A stretch of 64,000 nt of DNA from Actinomadura craniellae (GCF_003289645.1 NZ_QLYX01000003.1:124001-188000); one strand, 5' to 3'. Counted from the first letter of the stretch, positions 42,610-50,980 are shown. Made by a program: numbers and translations. The notes: a model not told the origin generated them from the sequence alone.

Positions 42610-43470
42610 GTGCTGGATCGGCTGAACCAGGCCATGGAGCACATCGAGCGGAACCTCGATCAGCGGATCGAGATGGCTGAGCTTGCGCGGATCGCGGTCA
42701 CGTCGGAGTACCACTTTCGGCGGCTGTTCTCCGCGCTGGCCGGGATGCCGCTGTCGGAGTACGTCCGGCGCAGGCGGCTCACCGTTGCGGGCGCCCGGGT
42801 GCTCGCGGGGGAGGAGACGCTGCTCGATATCGCGGTGCGCTACGGCTATGGCTCGGGCGAGGCGTTCGCGCGGGCGTTTCGCGCCATGCACGGCATCGGG
42901 CCGGGGGAGGCCCGGCGGACCGGTGCGGTGCTGCGATCCCAGCCCCGGATGTCCTTCCGTCTCATCGTCGAAGGGAGTACGAGCATGCGGTATCGGGTGG
43001 TAGAGAAGGACGGGTTCCGGCTGGTGGGCAAGAGAGCCCGGGTCACCGTCGTCCACGAGGGGATGAACCCCGCGATCGCCGCGTTCATCCGGAGCATCGA
43101 TCCGGAGACCGTGCGGCGCATCGAGGAGCTGTCGGACCAGGAGCCGGGCGGGATCGTCAACGCCAGCGCGGGACTGGGCGAGGACCGCCGGGAGGGCGCT
43201 GAGCTGGACTATTACCACGCGGTGGTGTCCGGCGCCGATGTGCCGGAGGACATGGACGCGCTCGACGTCCCGTCGGGGACGTGGGCGGTGTTCGAGAGCT
43301 CGGGGGCGTTCCCGCAGGCGCTCCAGTACCTGTGGCGGGACGTGTTCACCCAGTGGTTCCCGTCCAACCCGTACCGGAGCAGGCCAGGGCCGGAGATCTC
43401 GCGCGTCCGGCTGTCGGAGGACGGCGCCGAGGCGGACGCCGAGCTGTGGATCCCGGTGGAGCGGGTCTGA
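42610..43470 (+). CDS. AraC family regulator with GyrI-like effector domain
   Basis: A 286-residue regulator. An AraC-type HTH occupies about residues 1-105 (MAELARIAVTSEYHFRRLFS and IAVRYGYGSGEAFARAFRAM), and the rest is the GyrI-like/integron Cass2-type effector-binding fold (RYRVVEKDGFRLVGKRARV, TWAVFESSGAFPQALQYLWR, YRSRPGPEISRV). This pairing is typical of multidrug- or small-molecule-responsive activators. GTG 42610 follows AAGGAGG. No obvious target gene is adjacent. Confidence 0.88.
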   Translation: MLDRLNQAMEHIERNLDQRIEMAELARIAVTSEYHFRRLFSALAGMPLSEYVRRRRLTVAGARVLAGEETLLDIAVRYGYGSGEAFARAFRAMHGIGPGEARRTGAVLRSQPRMSFRLIVEGSTSMRYRVVEKDGFRLVGKRARVTVVHEGMNPAIAAFIRSIDPETVRRIEELSDQEPGGIVNASAGLGEDRREGAELDYYHAVVSGADVPEDMDALDVPSGTWAVFESSGAFPQALQYLWRDVFTQWFPSNPYRSRPGPEISRVRLSEDGAEADAELWIPVERV

Positions 43471-43511
43471 ACGGGCGGCGGCGGGTCTCCGGCCCGCCGC
43501 CGCGTCACCGC

Positions 43512-43605
43512 CGTAGCGGGTCCAGGGCCTGGGTTGGTCGCCGGCCTCCCATGTGGGTGTTCGGCGGCCAGGACGTTATCGGCGTAGCGAGTTCAGGGCC
43601 TGGGT
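43512..43605. repeat. Duplicated 3' end of the TetR gene
   Basis: CGTAGCGGGTCCAGGGCC (within 43512-43534) and CGTAGCGAGTTCAGGGCC (within 43583-43605) are near-identical over 23 nt. The second is the real end of the TetR gene on the minus strand (reading NSLRR then stop). The first reads DPLRR then stop in the same sense but has no gene body. It looks like a relic of a second homologous 3' end. Confidence 0.55.
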
Positions 43606-44163
43606 CAGGGCCAGTTCCAGGTAGGTCATGGAGTCGGTGGCCTGGAGGAGGGTGGCGCCGCCGACGATCGCGGTCATGATGGTCGCGGCGGTCTGGTCAG
43701 GGTCGGTGGCCGGGTCGATCTCGCCCGAGTCGCTGAGTGCCCGCACGCCGGTGGCGAGGTGGGCCTGCCAGCGTTCGTTCATCCGGATGACGATCTTCTG
43801 GGCCGCGGCCGGGTCGGCCTGGCTCAGGTGGGCGGTGAGGGCGGACAGCGGGCAGCCCGCGCGCTGCTCGTCGTAGATCTTGATGATCCGTTCGCGCCAG
43901 GCCTGCCACTTGCGCCAGTCGGTCAGGTCGCCGAGCAGGGGCTGCTGGTCGGCGAGGACCTGCTCGGCCTCGTGCTCGGCGACAGCGAGGAGCAGTTCGG
44001 ACCGCCCGCCGGGGAAGTAGTGGAAGAGCTGGCTCTTGCTGGTGGCGGTTGCGGCGCGGATGTCGTCCAGGCTGACCTGCGCGACACCCCGCTCGCGGAA
44101 CAGGGCCGCCGCACCGGTGACGATCCGTCGCCGGGTGGCGGCACCGCGGGAGGTGAGCACCAT
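43576..44163 (-). CDS. TetR family repressor of the divergent SDR gene
   Basis: A 195-residue TetR protein. HTH: QVSLDDIRAATATSKSQLFH, then YFPGGRSELL. Start ATG 44163 is preceded by AAGGAGA; the frame upstream to 44226 runs into operator DNA. The C-terminal part (GCPLSALTAHLSQADPAAAQ) resembles the YxaF/LmrA-type TetR proteins. The divergent promoter has three copies of a TGGACY-N4-RGTCCA palindrome, which it presumably binds. Confidence 0.87.
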   Translation of the reverse strand: MVLTSRGAATRRRIVTGAAALFRERGVAQVSLDDIRAATATSKSQLFHYFPGGRSELLLAVAEHEAEQVLADQQPLLGDLTDWRKWQAWRERIIKIYDEQRAGCPLSALTAHLSQADPAAAQKIVIRMNERWQAHLATGVRALSDSGEIDPATDPDQTAATIMTAIVGGATLLQATDSMTYLELALTQALNSLRR

Positions 44164-44209
44164 GCGGCGGTCTCCTTGTGGTCGGCCGGGGAGTCCACGG
44201 TAACGGAAC

Positions 44210-44306
44210 TGGACTTGACAGTCCAATTTTGCTGATGCAGATTGGACTTACTGGTCCAGTCTTGGTCGGACGGCAGTGCGCCCCAGGAACTGGACCGAGC
44301 AGTCCA
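44210..44306. promoter_or_regulatory. Three TGGACY-N4-RGTCCA operators
   Basis: TGGACTTGACAGTCCA (44210-44225), TGGACTTACTGGTCCA (44243-44258) and TGGACCGAGCAGTCCA (44291-44306) share 6-bp inverted arms and a 4-nt centre. TTGACA overlaps the centre of the first site. The third site ends 25 nt before the SDR start. The arrangement suits repression of both the TetR gene and the SDR gene. Confidence 0.8.
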
Positions 44307-44331
44307 TATTTTGCGAAACGGGGACACCACC

Positions 44332-45102
44332 ATGGGCACTCGCCTCCAGCACAAGACCGCCCTGGTCACCGGGGCCACCAGCAACATCGGGCGCGCGATC
44401 GCCGAGGCCCTCGCGGCCGAGGGCGCCCACGTCGTCGTGTCGGGCCGCAACAGCGAACGCGGGCAGCGGGTCGTCGACGGCATCCGCGCCGCGGGCGGGC
44501 GCGCCGACTTCGTCGCCGCCGACCTCGACGGCAGCCCGGAAGCGTCCCGCGCCCTCGCCGCCGAGGCGACCCGGGTGCTCGGCGGGCGCATCGACGTCCT
44601 GGTCAACAACGCCGGCATCTACCCCGGCTCGACCACGCCGACCCTCGACGAGAAGACCTTCGACCAGATCTACGCGGTCAACGTCAAGGCGCCGTTCTTC
44701 CTGACCGCCGCGGTCGCCCCGGCCATGGCCGAGGCCGGCGGCGGCGCGATCATCAACCTCGGCTCGTGGGTCGCCCGCCTGGGCCTCCCCGTCGGGGCCG
44801 CGTACGCCTCGACCAAGGGCGCGCTGGAGACCCTCACCCGGGCCTGGGCCGCCGAGTTCGGACCCGCCGGTGTCCGCGTCAACGCGATCTCCCCCGGGGT
44901 GGTGCGCACCATCGACCCCGACGAGACCGAACCGCGCCCGGGCGACAACATGATGGCGGGCACCCCGGCGGGCCACGTCGGCCCTCCGGCGGCCATCGGC
45001 CACGCGGCGGTCTACCTCGCCTCCGACGAGGCGTCCTTCGTCCACGGCACCGTGGTGGACGTCGACGGCGGCCGCACGGGCGCGGCGGTCTTCTTCCCCT
45101 GA
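44332..45102 (+). CDS. SDR family oxidoreductase
   Basis: A 256-residue classical SDR: TGATSNIGRAIAEAL (cofactor loop, with Asn-Ile in place of the usual Gly-Ile), NNAG at the strand after the cofactor pocket, a Ser in INLGSWVARLG, and AYASTKGAL (Tyr-x-x-x-Lys). The GRNSERG segment suggests NADP preference. The substrate is unknown; regulation by the adjacent TetR suggests an inducible detoxification or modification step. Confidence 0.86.
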   Translation: MGTRLQHKTALVTGATSNIGRAIAEALAAEGAHVVVSGRNSERGQRVVDGIRAAGGRADFVAADLDGSPEASRALAAEATRVLGGRIDVLVNNAGIYPGSTTPTLDEKTFDQIYAVNVKAPFFLTAAVAPAMAEAGGGAIINLGSWVARLGLPVGAAYASTKGALETLTRAWAAEFGPAGVRVNAISPGVVRTIDPDETEPRPGDNMMAGTPAGHVGPPAAIGHAAVYLASDEASFVHGTVVDVDGGRTGAAVFFP

Positions 45103-45242
45103 GGCCGGGGCCGGGCGGGGCGGGCCTGACCCCGGCCCGCCCGCTCCAGGGGCGGCTAAAGCGTGTTTCGAAGTGGGCCGAGTGCCGATGACCCTGGCTC
45201 GCTCGCGCAGGACCCGGCCACCTGGCACCAGCGCCTACGCCG

Positions 45243-45294
45243 GTGATCGTTGAGGATGGGTGGGGTCCCAGCCCCACCCATCCTCAACGATCAC
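45243..45294. repeat. Hairpin with 23-bp perfect stem
   Basis: Bases 45243-45265 and 45272-45294 are exact inverted copies around the 6-nt loop TCCCAG. The outer sequence GTGATCGTTGAGGAT matches 14 of 15 positions of the palindrome at 38307-38360, while the inner parts differ completely. It sits about 140 nt after the SDR stop and could act as its terminator. Confidence 0.75.
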
Positions 45295-45460
45295 GCGAGC
45301 AAGGGCCGGAGGCGGGCGCTGGTGGTACCGCCGGGGGCGGTCGGCCGCACTTGGGGACAGGCCTTAGGGCGTTCGGCCTGAGTGCGGGCCGGTTCTCCTG
45401 TCACATCCGCCAGGTCGCAGGGAAGGGGCCGGGTCACGATGCCGGCAGGGTAAGTGGACT

Positions 45461-45480
45461 AGACTTAGCTAGGCTAATCT
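45461..45480. promoter_or_regulatory. Operator-like palindrome before the antitoxin gene
   Basis: TTAGC and GCTAA (45465-45469, 45473-45477) flank TAG, extended by AGAC and TCT outside. It is AT-rich and ends 17 nt before the ATG at 45498, so it likely overlaps the promoter and serves autoregulation by the antitoxin. Confidence 0.5.
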
Positions 45481-45497
45481 GGTTCGGAGGGGCGGGC

Positions 45498-45749
45498 ATG
45501 GGCGCGGTCGAGCAGTACAACATCCACGAGGCCAAGACGCAGCTGTCGCGCATCATCGAGCGCGTCGAGCAGGGCGACGAGATCGTCATCAGCCGGGCGG
45601 GCAAGCCGGTGGCGAAGGTGGTCCCGCTGACCACGCACGTGGAGCGCGCCGGCCGGGGCTCGCTCAAGGGCGTGCTGGTCTGCTCCGACGACTGGGATTC
45701 GCCGGAGACCAACGCCGCCATCGCCGACGACTTCGGGATCGGCGGATGA
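45498..45749 (+). CDS. Phd/YefM-type antitoxin
   Basis: An 83-residue protein with the Phd/YefM N terminus (YNIHEAKTQLSRIIERVEQG, then EIVISRAGKPVAKVVPL), which dimerises and binds DNA. The C-terminal part (DDWDSPETNAAIADDFGIGG) is the flexible toxin-neutralising tail common in partners of PIN toxins. GGAGG lies before ATG 45498. It overlaps the toxin gene by 4 nt. Confidence 0.88.
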   Translation: MGAVEQYNIHEAKTQLSRIIERVEQGDEIVISRAGKPVAKVVPLTTHVERAGRGSLKGVLVCSDDWDSPETNAAIADDFGIGG

Positions 45750-46117
45750 GGCTGCTGCTGGACACCCATGTCGTCCTGTGGTGGCTGGCGGACGACCCTC
45801 GCCTGTCCGACTCGACCAAGGACCTGATCGACACGGAGGTCGACGTCTTCACCAGCGCCGCCACCCTGTGGGAGATCACCATCAAGCAGACACTCGGCAA
45901 GCTCGGGCCCGCGGACCTGCCCGAGCGGGTGCTGGGCAGCGAACTGCGGGAACTTCCGATCACCTCCCGGCACGCCCTGCGGGCGGGGCGGCTCCCGCCG
46001 TTGCACCGCGACCCCTTCGACCGGGTCCTCGTCGCGCAGGCCCAGTGCGAAGGGCTCACCCTGGTCACCCAGGATCCGCAGATCCAGAAGTACGACGTGC
46101 AGCTGCTGACGAAGTGA
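45746..46117 (+). CDS. PIN-domain toxin (VapC-like)
   Basis: A 123-residue PIN ribonuclease. Metal-binding acids are visible: LLLDTHVVLWWL (first Asp), SAATLWEITIKQTLGKL (Glu), HRDPFDRVLVAQAQCEGL (Asp pair), and VTQDPQIQKY (last Asp). It would cleave RNA when freed from its antitoxin. The family subgroup is the 'type II toxin PIN with Phd/YefM partner' found across actinobacteria. Confidence 0.9.
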   Translation: MRLLLDTHVVLWWLADDPRLSDSTKDLIDTEVDVFTSAATLWEITIKQTLGKLGPADLPERVLGSELRELPITSRHALRAGRLPPLHRDPFDRVLVAQAQCEGLTLVTQDPQIQKYDVQLLTK

Positions 46118-46202
46118 CCGCCCCGGTCACCTGGTGGCGGCCAGGACCTGGACGGCATCCTGGACAGTCAGGCGATGGCCGCCCCGGTCACCTGGTGGCG
46201 GC
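46118..46202. repeat. 24-nt direct repeat of the hisS 3' end
   Basis: The 24-nt sequence beginning CCGCCCCGGTCACCTGG occurs exactly at 46118-46141 and 46179-46202. The second copy contains the hisS stop (AATR then TGA on the minus strand). The first copy follows the toxin stop directly and also reads AATR-stop, preceded by a frame ending QDAVQVLAATR. It may be a gene-end relic or the scar of an insertion at hisS. Confidence 0.6.
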
Positions 46203-47498
46203 GAGGTGGGCGGTGAGGGAGGCGACCGGGACCTGGGCCTGGTCGCCCGTGTCCATGTTCCGGACGGTGGCGGTGCCCGCCGCCCGGTCCTGCGGGCCGT
46301 AGATCACGGTGTGCCGGGCGTGGCGGTCGGCGGCCCACTTGAGCTGCTTGGCGAGCTTGCGGCTGGTGGCCAGGTAGACCTCCGTGCGCAGGCCGGCGGC
46401 GCGCAGGTCGCGGGCGAGGCGGGTCAGTTCGGGCAGGGTCTCGTCGCCGAGGACGGTCAGCGCCACGTCCAGCCGGGGCTGCTCCAGGGCGGCGGCGTCC
46501 AGCAGGCCGATGATGCGCTCGACGCCCAGGGAGCCGCCGCAGGCGGGGGCGTCGGGGCCGCCCAGGGCGGCGATCAGGCCGTCGTAGCGGCCGCCGCTGG
46601 CGATCGAGCCGGGCATCCCCTCGGCGACCACCTCGAAGATGACGCCGGTGTAGTAGTCCAGGCCGCGGACCAGGCTGGGGGTGAACGCGATCCGTTCCGG
46701 CCCGACGCCGGGGCCGGCCAGTTCCAGCAGGCGGTCGATCTCGGCCAGGCCGGCGCCGCCCTGCTCGCTGTCCTTGAGCGCGATGCGCATCCGCTCGGCC
46801 GCGTCGCCGGCGGTCAGGTCGCCGGTCAGCGCCGCCGCGATCGGGACCGGCAGCCCGCGGCCGTCGACCAGTTCGCGGGCCACCACGTCGGGGGGCAACT
46901 TGTCGAGCTTGTCGAGGGTGGTCAGCACTCCGCCGCCGAGGGAGTCCGGCACCCCGTACGCCTCCAGCAGGCCGGTCAGGGCCTTGCGGGAGTTGACCAG
47001 CATGCGGAAGTCGCGGACGCCCACCGCGTCCAGGCAGTCGGCCAGCGCGCACACCACCTCGGCGTCGGCCAGCGGGGACGCCGAGCCGACCACGTCGATG
47101 TCGCACTGGGTGAACTCGCGGAACCGGCCCTTGCCCGGCCGGTCGGCCCGCCACACCGGGCCCATCGCGTACCGCTTGTAGGGGGCGGGCAGTTGCGAGC
47201 CGTAGGCGGCCACGACCCGGGCCAGCGGCACCGTCATGTCGTAGCGCAGCGCCAGGTCGGCCTCGCCGGTGGCCTCGTGCTCGCCCCGGCGCAGGATCTT
47301 GAAGATCAGCTTGTCGCCCTCGTCGCCGTACTTGCCGGTCAGCGTCTCCAGCCGCTCGAACGCCGGGGTCTGCAGTGGCTCGAACCCGTAGCGCTCGAAC
47401 ACCGCGCGGATCGTCGCGAACACGTGCTCGCGCGTCCGCAGCGCGGGCGCGAGGAAGTCGCGTGTACCTGACGGCGGGTCGAACTGCTGGGACGCCAT
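46188..47498 (-). CDS. hisS: Histidyl-tRNA synthetase
   Basis: A 436-residue class II synthetase. Motif 1-2 regions: PSGTRDFLAP, ALRYDMTVPLARVVA, and RYAMGPVWRADRPGKGRFRE (motif 2 with ATP-binding Arg). The histidine-specific motifs are GLDYYTGVIFEV and SGGRYDGLI. The C-terminal anticodon-binding domain ends SLTAHLAATR. It charges tRNA-His. It lies 11 nt downstream of an acyltransferase gene, an unusual partner, so part of its expression may come from that transcript. Confidence 0.95.
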   Translation of the reverse strand: MASQQFDPPSGTRDFLAPALRTREHVFATIRAVFERYGFEPLQTPAFERLETLTGKYGDEGDKLIFKILRRGEHEATGEADLALRYDMTVPLARVVAAYGSQLPAPYKRYAMGPVWRADRPGKGRFREFTQCDIDVVGSASPLADAEVVCALADCLDAVGVRDFRMLVNSRKALTGLLEAYGVPDSLGGGVLTTLDKLDKLPPDVVARELVDGRGLPVPIAAALTGDLTAGDAAERMRIALKDSEQGGAGLAEIDRLLELAGPGVGPERIAFTPSLVRGLDYYTGVIFEVVAEGMPGSIASGGRYDGLIAALGGPDAPACGGSLGVERIIGLLDAAALEQPRLDVALTVLGDETLPELTRLARDLRAAGLRTEVYLATSRKLAKQLKWAADRHARHTVIYGPQDRAAGTATVRNMDTGDQAQVPVASLTAHLAATR

Positions 47499-47509
47499 GC
47501 GGGAAACTC

Positions 47510-48793
47510 CTACGAAGGGTCACGTTCGGTGTCGGTGCGTGAATGCGCGTACACCGATCGTAGCGGCACCGCCGGGGTGCGGGTCGCGGGCGGGCCACGG
47601 CGCAGCCGCTGGGCGGGGGCCTCGATCAGGCGGTGGCTCGCCGCGGCGACGGCGACCGTGAGCAGCGCGCAGACCGGGAAGTCGAGCCACAGGTTCCCCT
47701 CGAAGGGGCGGCGGCCCATCAGGTCGAACCACAGGTAGATGACGACGAACTGCCAGAGGAAGACGCTGTAGGAGATCTTCCCCAGGTAGCGCATCACCCG
47801 GTTGGCCAGGACGGCGCTGATCACGGGATGGTCGGCGGGGGCCAGCGCCACCGGCGCCAGCAGGAACAGCGCGACCAGCCCGTACAGGACGATGTGGAAC
47901 TGGCCGGTCCAGGGGTCGTCCTCGACCAGCCGGAAACCGCCGGTCAGCGGGGTGGAGGCGGCGCAGTAGAGCAGTGCCGCGGCCGTCCAGCACATCCCCC
48001 AGGACGCCGCGACCGTGTGGCAGAACCGGCGGGCCGGGCCGTCCTCCCGGGGTTCCGCGCACGCCCAGACCGAGACGACCGCCAGCGCCATGCCGACCGT
48101 GAACCAGCCCAGGTAGTGCGGCAGCCACATGCTGAGCAGCTGCGTGTCGGCGAAGGAGTACATGGCCACGGTGTACGCCGCGCTGAACGCGAAGCACGCC
48201 GCCAGCCCGGCCAGCAGCCGCCGGGCCAGCCGGGCGGCGGTGCGGACGCCCCGCCGCGCCCACCACCCTAGCCCGGCGGCCAGCACCGGCAGCACCGCGT
48301 AGAAGGCGGCTTCGACGGTGAGGCTCCAGATCTGCCCCATGCCCTTGGGCCCCAGGTAGCCCAGTTCCGCGTGCCACCAGGGGGACGGGTCGTAGGCGTG
48401 GGTCATGGTCAGCAGCATCGCCCACCCGGCGGGGTCGCCGAGGTGGTCGCGGCCGTACAGCAGCATGCACACCACGACCAGCGCCCAGTACGCGGGCAGC
48501 AGCCGCAGCGCCCGCTTCCACAGGTAGTTCCGGGTCCGGGGCGGCTCGCCCAGGCCGAAGGCCGCCACCGCCCAGGGCCGGTAGAGCAGCAGCCCGGACA
48601 GCGCGAAGAAGATCGGCACCCCTATTTCGCCGCCGGACAGCAGGTTCGAGAGGGCGCCCTCCCCGGCGAGGTCGCCGGTGCTCGCGGCCACGTGGAACAG
48701 CAGCACGGCCAGCGCCGCCACCGCGCGTACCCCGTCGAGCGCGGGCCGGTGGCCGGTGATCCGGCCGTCCTCGGGTGGGGGCGGTGCGGTCAC
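47510..48793 (-). CDS. Acyltransferase-3 (OafA-type) membrane protein, paralog 1
   Basis: A 427-residue integral membrane O-acyltransferase with about ten helices. The family start is present: RITGHRPALDGVRAVAALAV, then LLFHVAAS and GVPIFFALSGLLLYRPWA. The conserved Arg and His of the first helices are seen in DGVRAVAA and FHVA. Such enzymes acetylate or acylate cell-wall glycans or secreted products. GTG start. It is nearly collinear with the neighbour at 48835 and is transcribed toward hisS. Confidence 0.88.
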   Translation of the reverse strand: MTAPPPPEDGRITGHRPALDGVRAVAALAVLLFHVAASTGDLAGEGALSNLLSGGEIGVPIFFALSGLLLYRPWAVAAFGLGEPPRTRNYLWKRALRLLPAYWALVVVCMLLYGRDHLGDPAGWAMLLTMTHAYDPSPWWHAELGYLGPKGMGQIWSLTVEAAFYAVLPVLAAGLGWWARRGVRTAARLARRLLAGLAACFAFSAAYTVAMYSFADTQLLSMWLPHYLGWFTVGMALAVVSVWACAEPREDGPARRFCHTVAASWGMCWTAAALLYCAASTPLTGGFRLVEDDPWTGQFHIVLYGLVALFLLAPVALAPADHPVISAVLANRVMRYLGKISYSVFLWQFVVIYLWFDLMGRRPFEGNLWLDFPVCALLTVAVAAASHRLIEAPAQRLRRGPPATRTPAVPLRSVYAHSRTDTERDPS

Positions 48794-48834
48794 GGCTGGC
48801 CTCGGGCGGCGGCGGGGACGGGGGCGCGCCCAGG

Positions 48835-50112
48835 CTAACCGCGGTCACCGCCCGTGGAACGGCCGCGCCGGAACGGCTGGGTACGAAGCCAACCGGCCCC
48901 GGCGCGCGCTGGGAGCGGGCCCAGCCGGATCCGGCGGGCGGGCTCCTCGATCAGGTGGAAGCTGAGGGCGGCCACGGCGACGGTGAGCGCGGCGCAGACG
49001 GGGAGGTCGATCAGGAACGTGCCCGTGAACGGCGGCCGGCCCAGCAGGCCGAGCCAGCCGTAGATGACGACGAACTGCCAGAGGAAGACGCTGTAGGAGA
49101 TCTTGCCGAGGTAGCTCATCACCCGGTTGCCCATGATGCGGGTGATCCCCGGGTGCCCCGCGGGGGCCAGCGCCGGTGGGGCGATCAGGAACAGCGCGAC
49201 CAGCCCGTACAGCACCAGGTGCAGCTGTGTCGTCCAGGGGTCGACGGTGACCAGCCGGGAGTCCCCGGTGAGCGGGGTGGCGGAGACGCAGTAGAGCAGT
49301 ACGGCGGCCGTCCAGCACATCCCCCAGGACTCCGCGACGGTGCGGCACAGCCGGCGGACCGGCCCGGGGTCGGCGTGCGCCCAGACCGAGACGACCGCCA
49401 GCGCCATGCCGATCGCGAACCAGATGAGGTAGCGGGGCAGCCACAGCCCCGTCCAGGCGGGGTTGCCGCTGAGGTACACGGAGAAGAACGTGTAGCCCAC
49501 GGACACCGCCGCGCACCCGGCCAGCCCCCACAGCAGCCGCCGGGCCCGGTCGCCGACATCGGTGCCGCGCCGCGCCCACCGCGCCAGCAGGGCGGCCAGC
49601 GGCGGCAGCGCGACGTAGAAGGCGGCCTCGACGGTGAGGCTCCAGATCTGCCCCATGCCCTTGGGACCCAGGTAGTCGTTCCACCACGGGTTCGGGTCGT
49701 AGCTGTAGGTCAGGGTGAGCAGCTCGAACCAGCCGAGGACATCGCCGAGGTGGTCGCGGCCGTACAGCAGCATGCACGCCACGACCAGCGCCCAGTACGC
49801 GGGCAGCAGCCGCAGCGCCCGTTTCCACAGGTAGTTCCGGGTGCCGGGGGGCGGGCGCAGGCCGAGCGCGGCGGCCGCCCACGGCCGGTAGAGCAGCAGC
49901 CCCGACAGCGCGAAGAAGATCGGCACTCCGATCTCGCCCCGGGAGAGCAGCCAGGACGACGCGCCGTCCTTGGCGGTCAACATGCCGATGCTCGCGGCCA
50001 CGTGGAACACCAGCACGGCCAGCGCCGCCACCGCGCGCACGCCGTCGAGCGCGGGCTGGTGCCCGGAGATCGCCGGAAGCCGGTCGTCGGTGCGCGGGGG
50101 CGAAACGGTCAC
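48835..50112 (-). CDS. Acyltransferase-3 (OafA-type) membrane protein, paralog 2
   Basis: A 425-residue protein, tandem paralog of the gene at 47510: both share HQPALDGVRAVAALAV/HRPALDGVRAVAALAV, WKRALRLLPAYWALVV, GPKGMGQIWSLTVEAAFY and NRVMSYLGKISYSVFLWQF-like segments. GTG start at 50112. It precedes paralog 1 by 41 nt on the same strand. Duplicate-and-diverge for two acceptors is a reasonable inference. Confidence 0.88.
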   Translation of the reverse strand: MTVSPPRTDDRLPAISGHQPALDGVRAVAALAVLVFHVAASIGMLTAKDGASSWLLSRGEIGVPIFFALSGLLLYRPWAAAALGLRPPPGTRNYLWKRALRLLPAYWALVVACMLLYGRDHLGDVLGWFELLTLTYSYDPNPWWNDYLGPKGMGQIWSLTVEAAFYVALPPLAALLARWARRGTDVGDRARRLLWGLAGCAAVSVGYTFFSVYLSGNPAWTGLWLPRYLIWFAIGMALAVVSVWAHADPGPVRRLCRTVAESWGMCWTAAVLLYCVSATPLTGDSRLVTVDPWTTQLHLVLYGLVALFLIAPPALAPAGHPGITRIMGNRVMSYLGKISYSVFLWQFVVIYGWLGLLGRPPFTGTFLIDLPVCAALTVAVAALSFHLIEEPARRIRLGPLPARAGAGWLRTQPFRRGRSTGGDRG

Positions 50113-50167
50113 AGGGGCCTCGGAATGCCGAAGAGGATCACCGAGGGTACCGGAGACTGTGCCGCTT

Positions 50168-50980
50168 TCACAGCCTCCGGGGCTCGCCGGAGGGCACCCG
50201 CCCAGCGGCGCGGGAGCCGGCGAGGAGCCCGGCGCCCTCGACGGCCTTGAGGGCCAGCAGCCCGGCGATGCGCGGGGGCGGGCCGAGCCGCAGCAGCCGG
50301 CGCAGCGACCGCGAGCGGCCGAACGAGCGGGCCCACGGCCGGGACCGGTAGGCCGGCAGCCAGCGGCCGTAGTAGCGCCGCTTGGCGAAGGCCGAGCGCA
50401 GCGTGATGCGCCCCTCGTCGTGCTCGACCACGGACGCGACCCGGCCGATCCCGTAGCCGGTGGCGGCCACCCGGTCGGCCAGGTCCCAGTCCTCGAACGC
50501 CGTCAGGTCCTCGGCGTACCCGCCGGTCTTCTCCAGCGCGACCCGCCGGAAGATCCGCGCCGCCTCCACCCGGGGGTCACCCAGGTAGGACCGCTTCTCC
50601 ATGGCGCGGCAGGCGGCCAGGAAACCCTCCCCGAAGGAGAGCTCGGGGATTACCAGCCCGCCCAGGGACGGGTCCGCGGCGAACAGCGCGACCGCCTCCG
50701 CCACGATCTCCGGGGCGAGGACCATGTCGGAGTCGACGAAGGCCACCACCTCGCCGGTCCCGGTGCGCCAGCCCTGGTTGCGCTGGGCGCTGCGCTCGGG
50801 CCCGTGGTCGAGGACGGCGTCCGCGTGCCGGGCGGAGATCCGCGGGGTCGCGTCGGTGGAGCCGTTGTCGACGACGATCAGTTCCACCGGATGGGTCTGC
50901 GCCCGGACGGAGGCCAGGCACCGGTCGAGGGTGCGCGCGGAGTCACGCGTCGGCACCACCACGGTCACCCGGGTCGTCAT
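50168..50980 (-). CDS. Family 2 glycosyltransferase
   Basis: A 270-residue GT-A enzyme. It begins MTTRVTVVVPTRDSARTLDR and has ELIVVDNGSTDATP and the metal-binding VAFVDSDMVL (Asp-x-Asp-like). The acceptor segment is FEDWDLADRVAATGYG. It resembles actinobacterial polyprenyl-linked or envelope sugar transferases. Start ATG 50980 keeps the conserved N terminus; an upstream GTG at 51019 adds 13 residues. It lies upstream of the two acyltransferases and likely belongs to the same envelope-modification operon. Confidence 0.84.
   Translation of the reverse strand: MTTRVTVVVPTRDSARTLDRCLASVRAQTHPVELIVVDNGSTDATPRISARHADAVLDHGPERSAQRNQGWRTGTGEVVAFVDSDMVLAPEIVAEAVALFAADPSLGGLVIPELSFGEGFLAACRAMEKRSYLGDPRVEAARIFRRVALEKTGGYAEDLTAFEDWDLADRVAATGYGIGRVASVVEHDEGRITLRSAFAKRRYYGRWLPAYRSRPWARSFGRSRSLRRLLRLGPPPRIAGLLALKAVEGAGLLAGSRAAGRVPSGEPRRL

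Larger units (their letters stand above)
45103..45497. other. Gene-free stretch with one large hairpin and the toxin-antitoxin promoter
   Basis: The main features are the hairpin at 45243-45294 and an imperfect palindrome (AGACTTAGC-TA-GGCTAATCT, 45461-45480) just upstream of the antitoxin start. The rest shows no convincing ORF, RNA gene or repeat. Confidence 0.6.

Noticed and set aside
45746-46202. Integrated element between hisS repeats carrying the toxin-antitoxin pair
   Set aside because: The repeat copies (46118-46141, 46179-46202) both lie on one side of the pair, so they do not bracket it; only a scar is possible.
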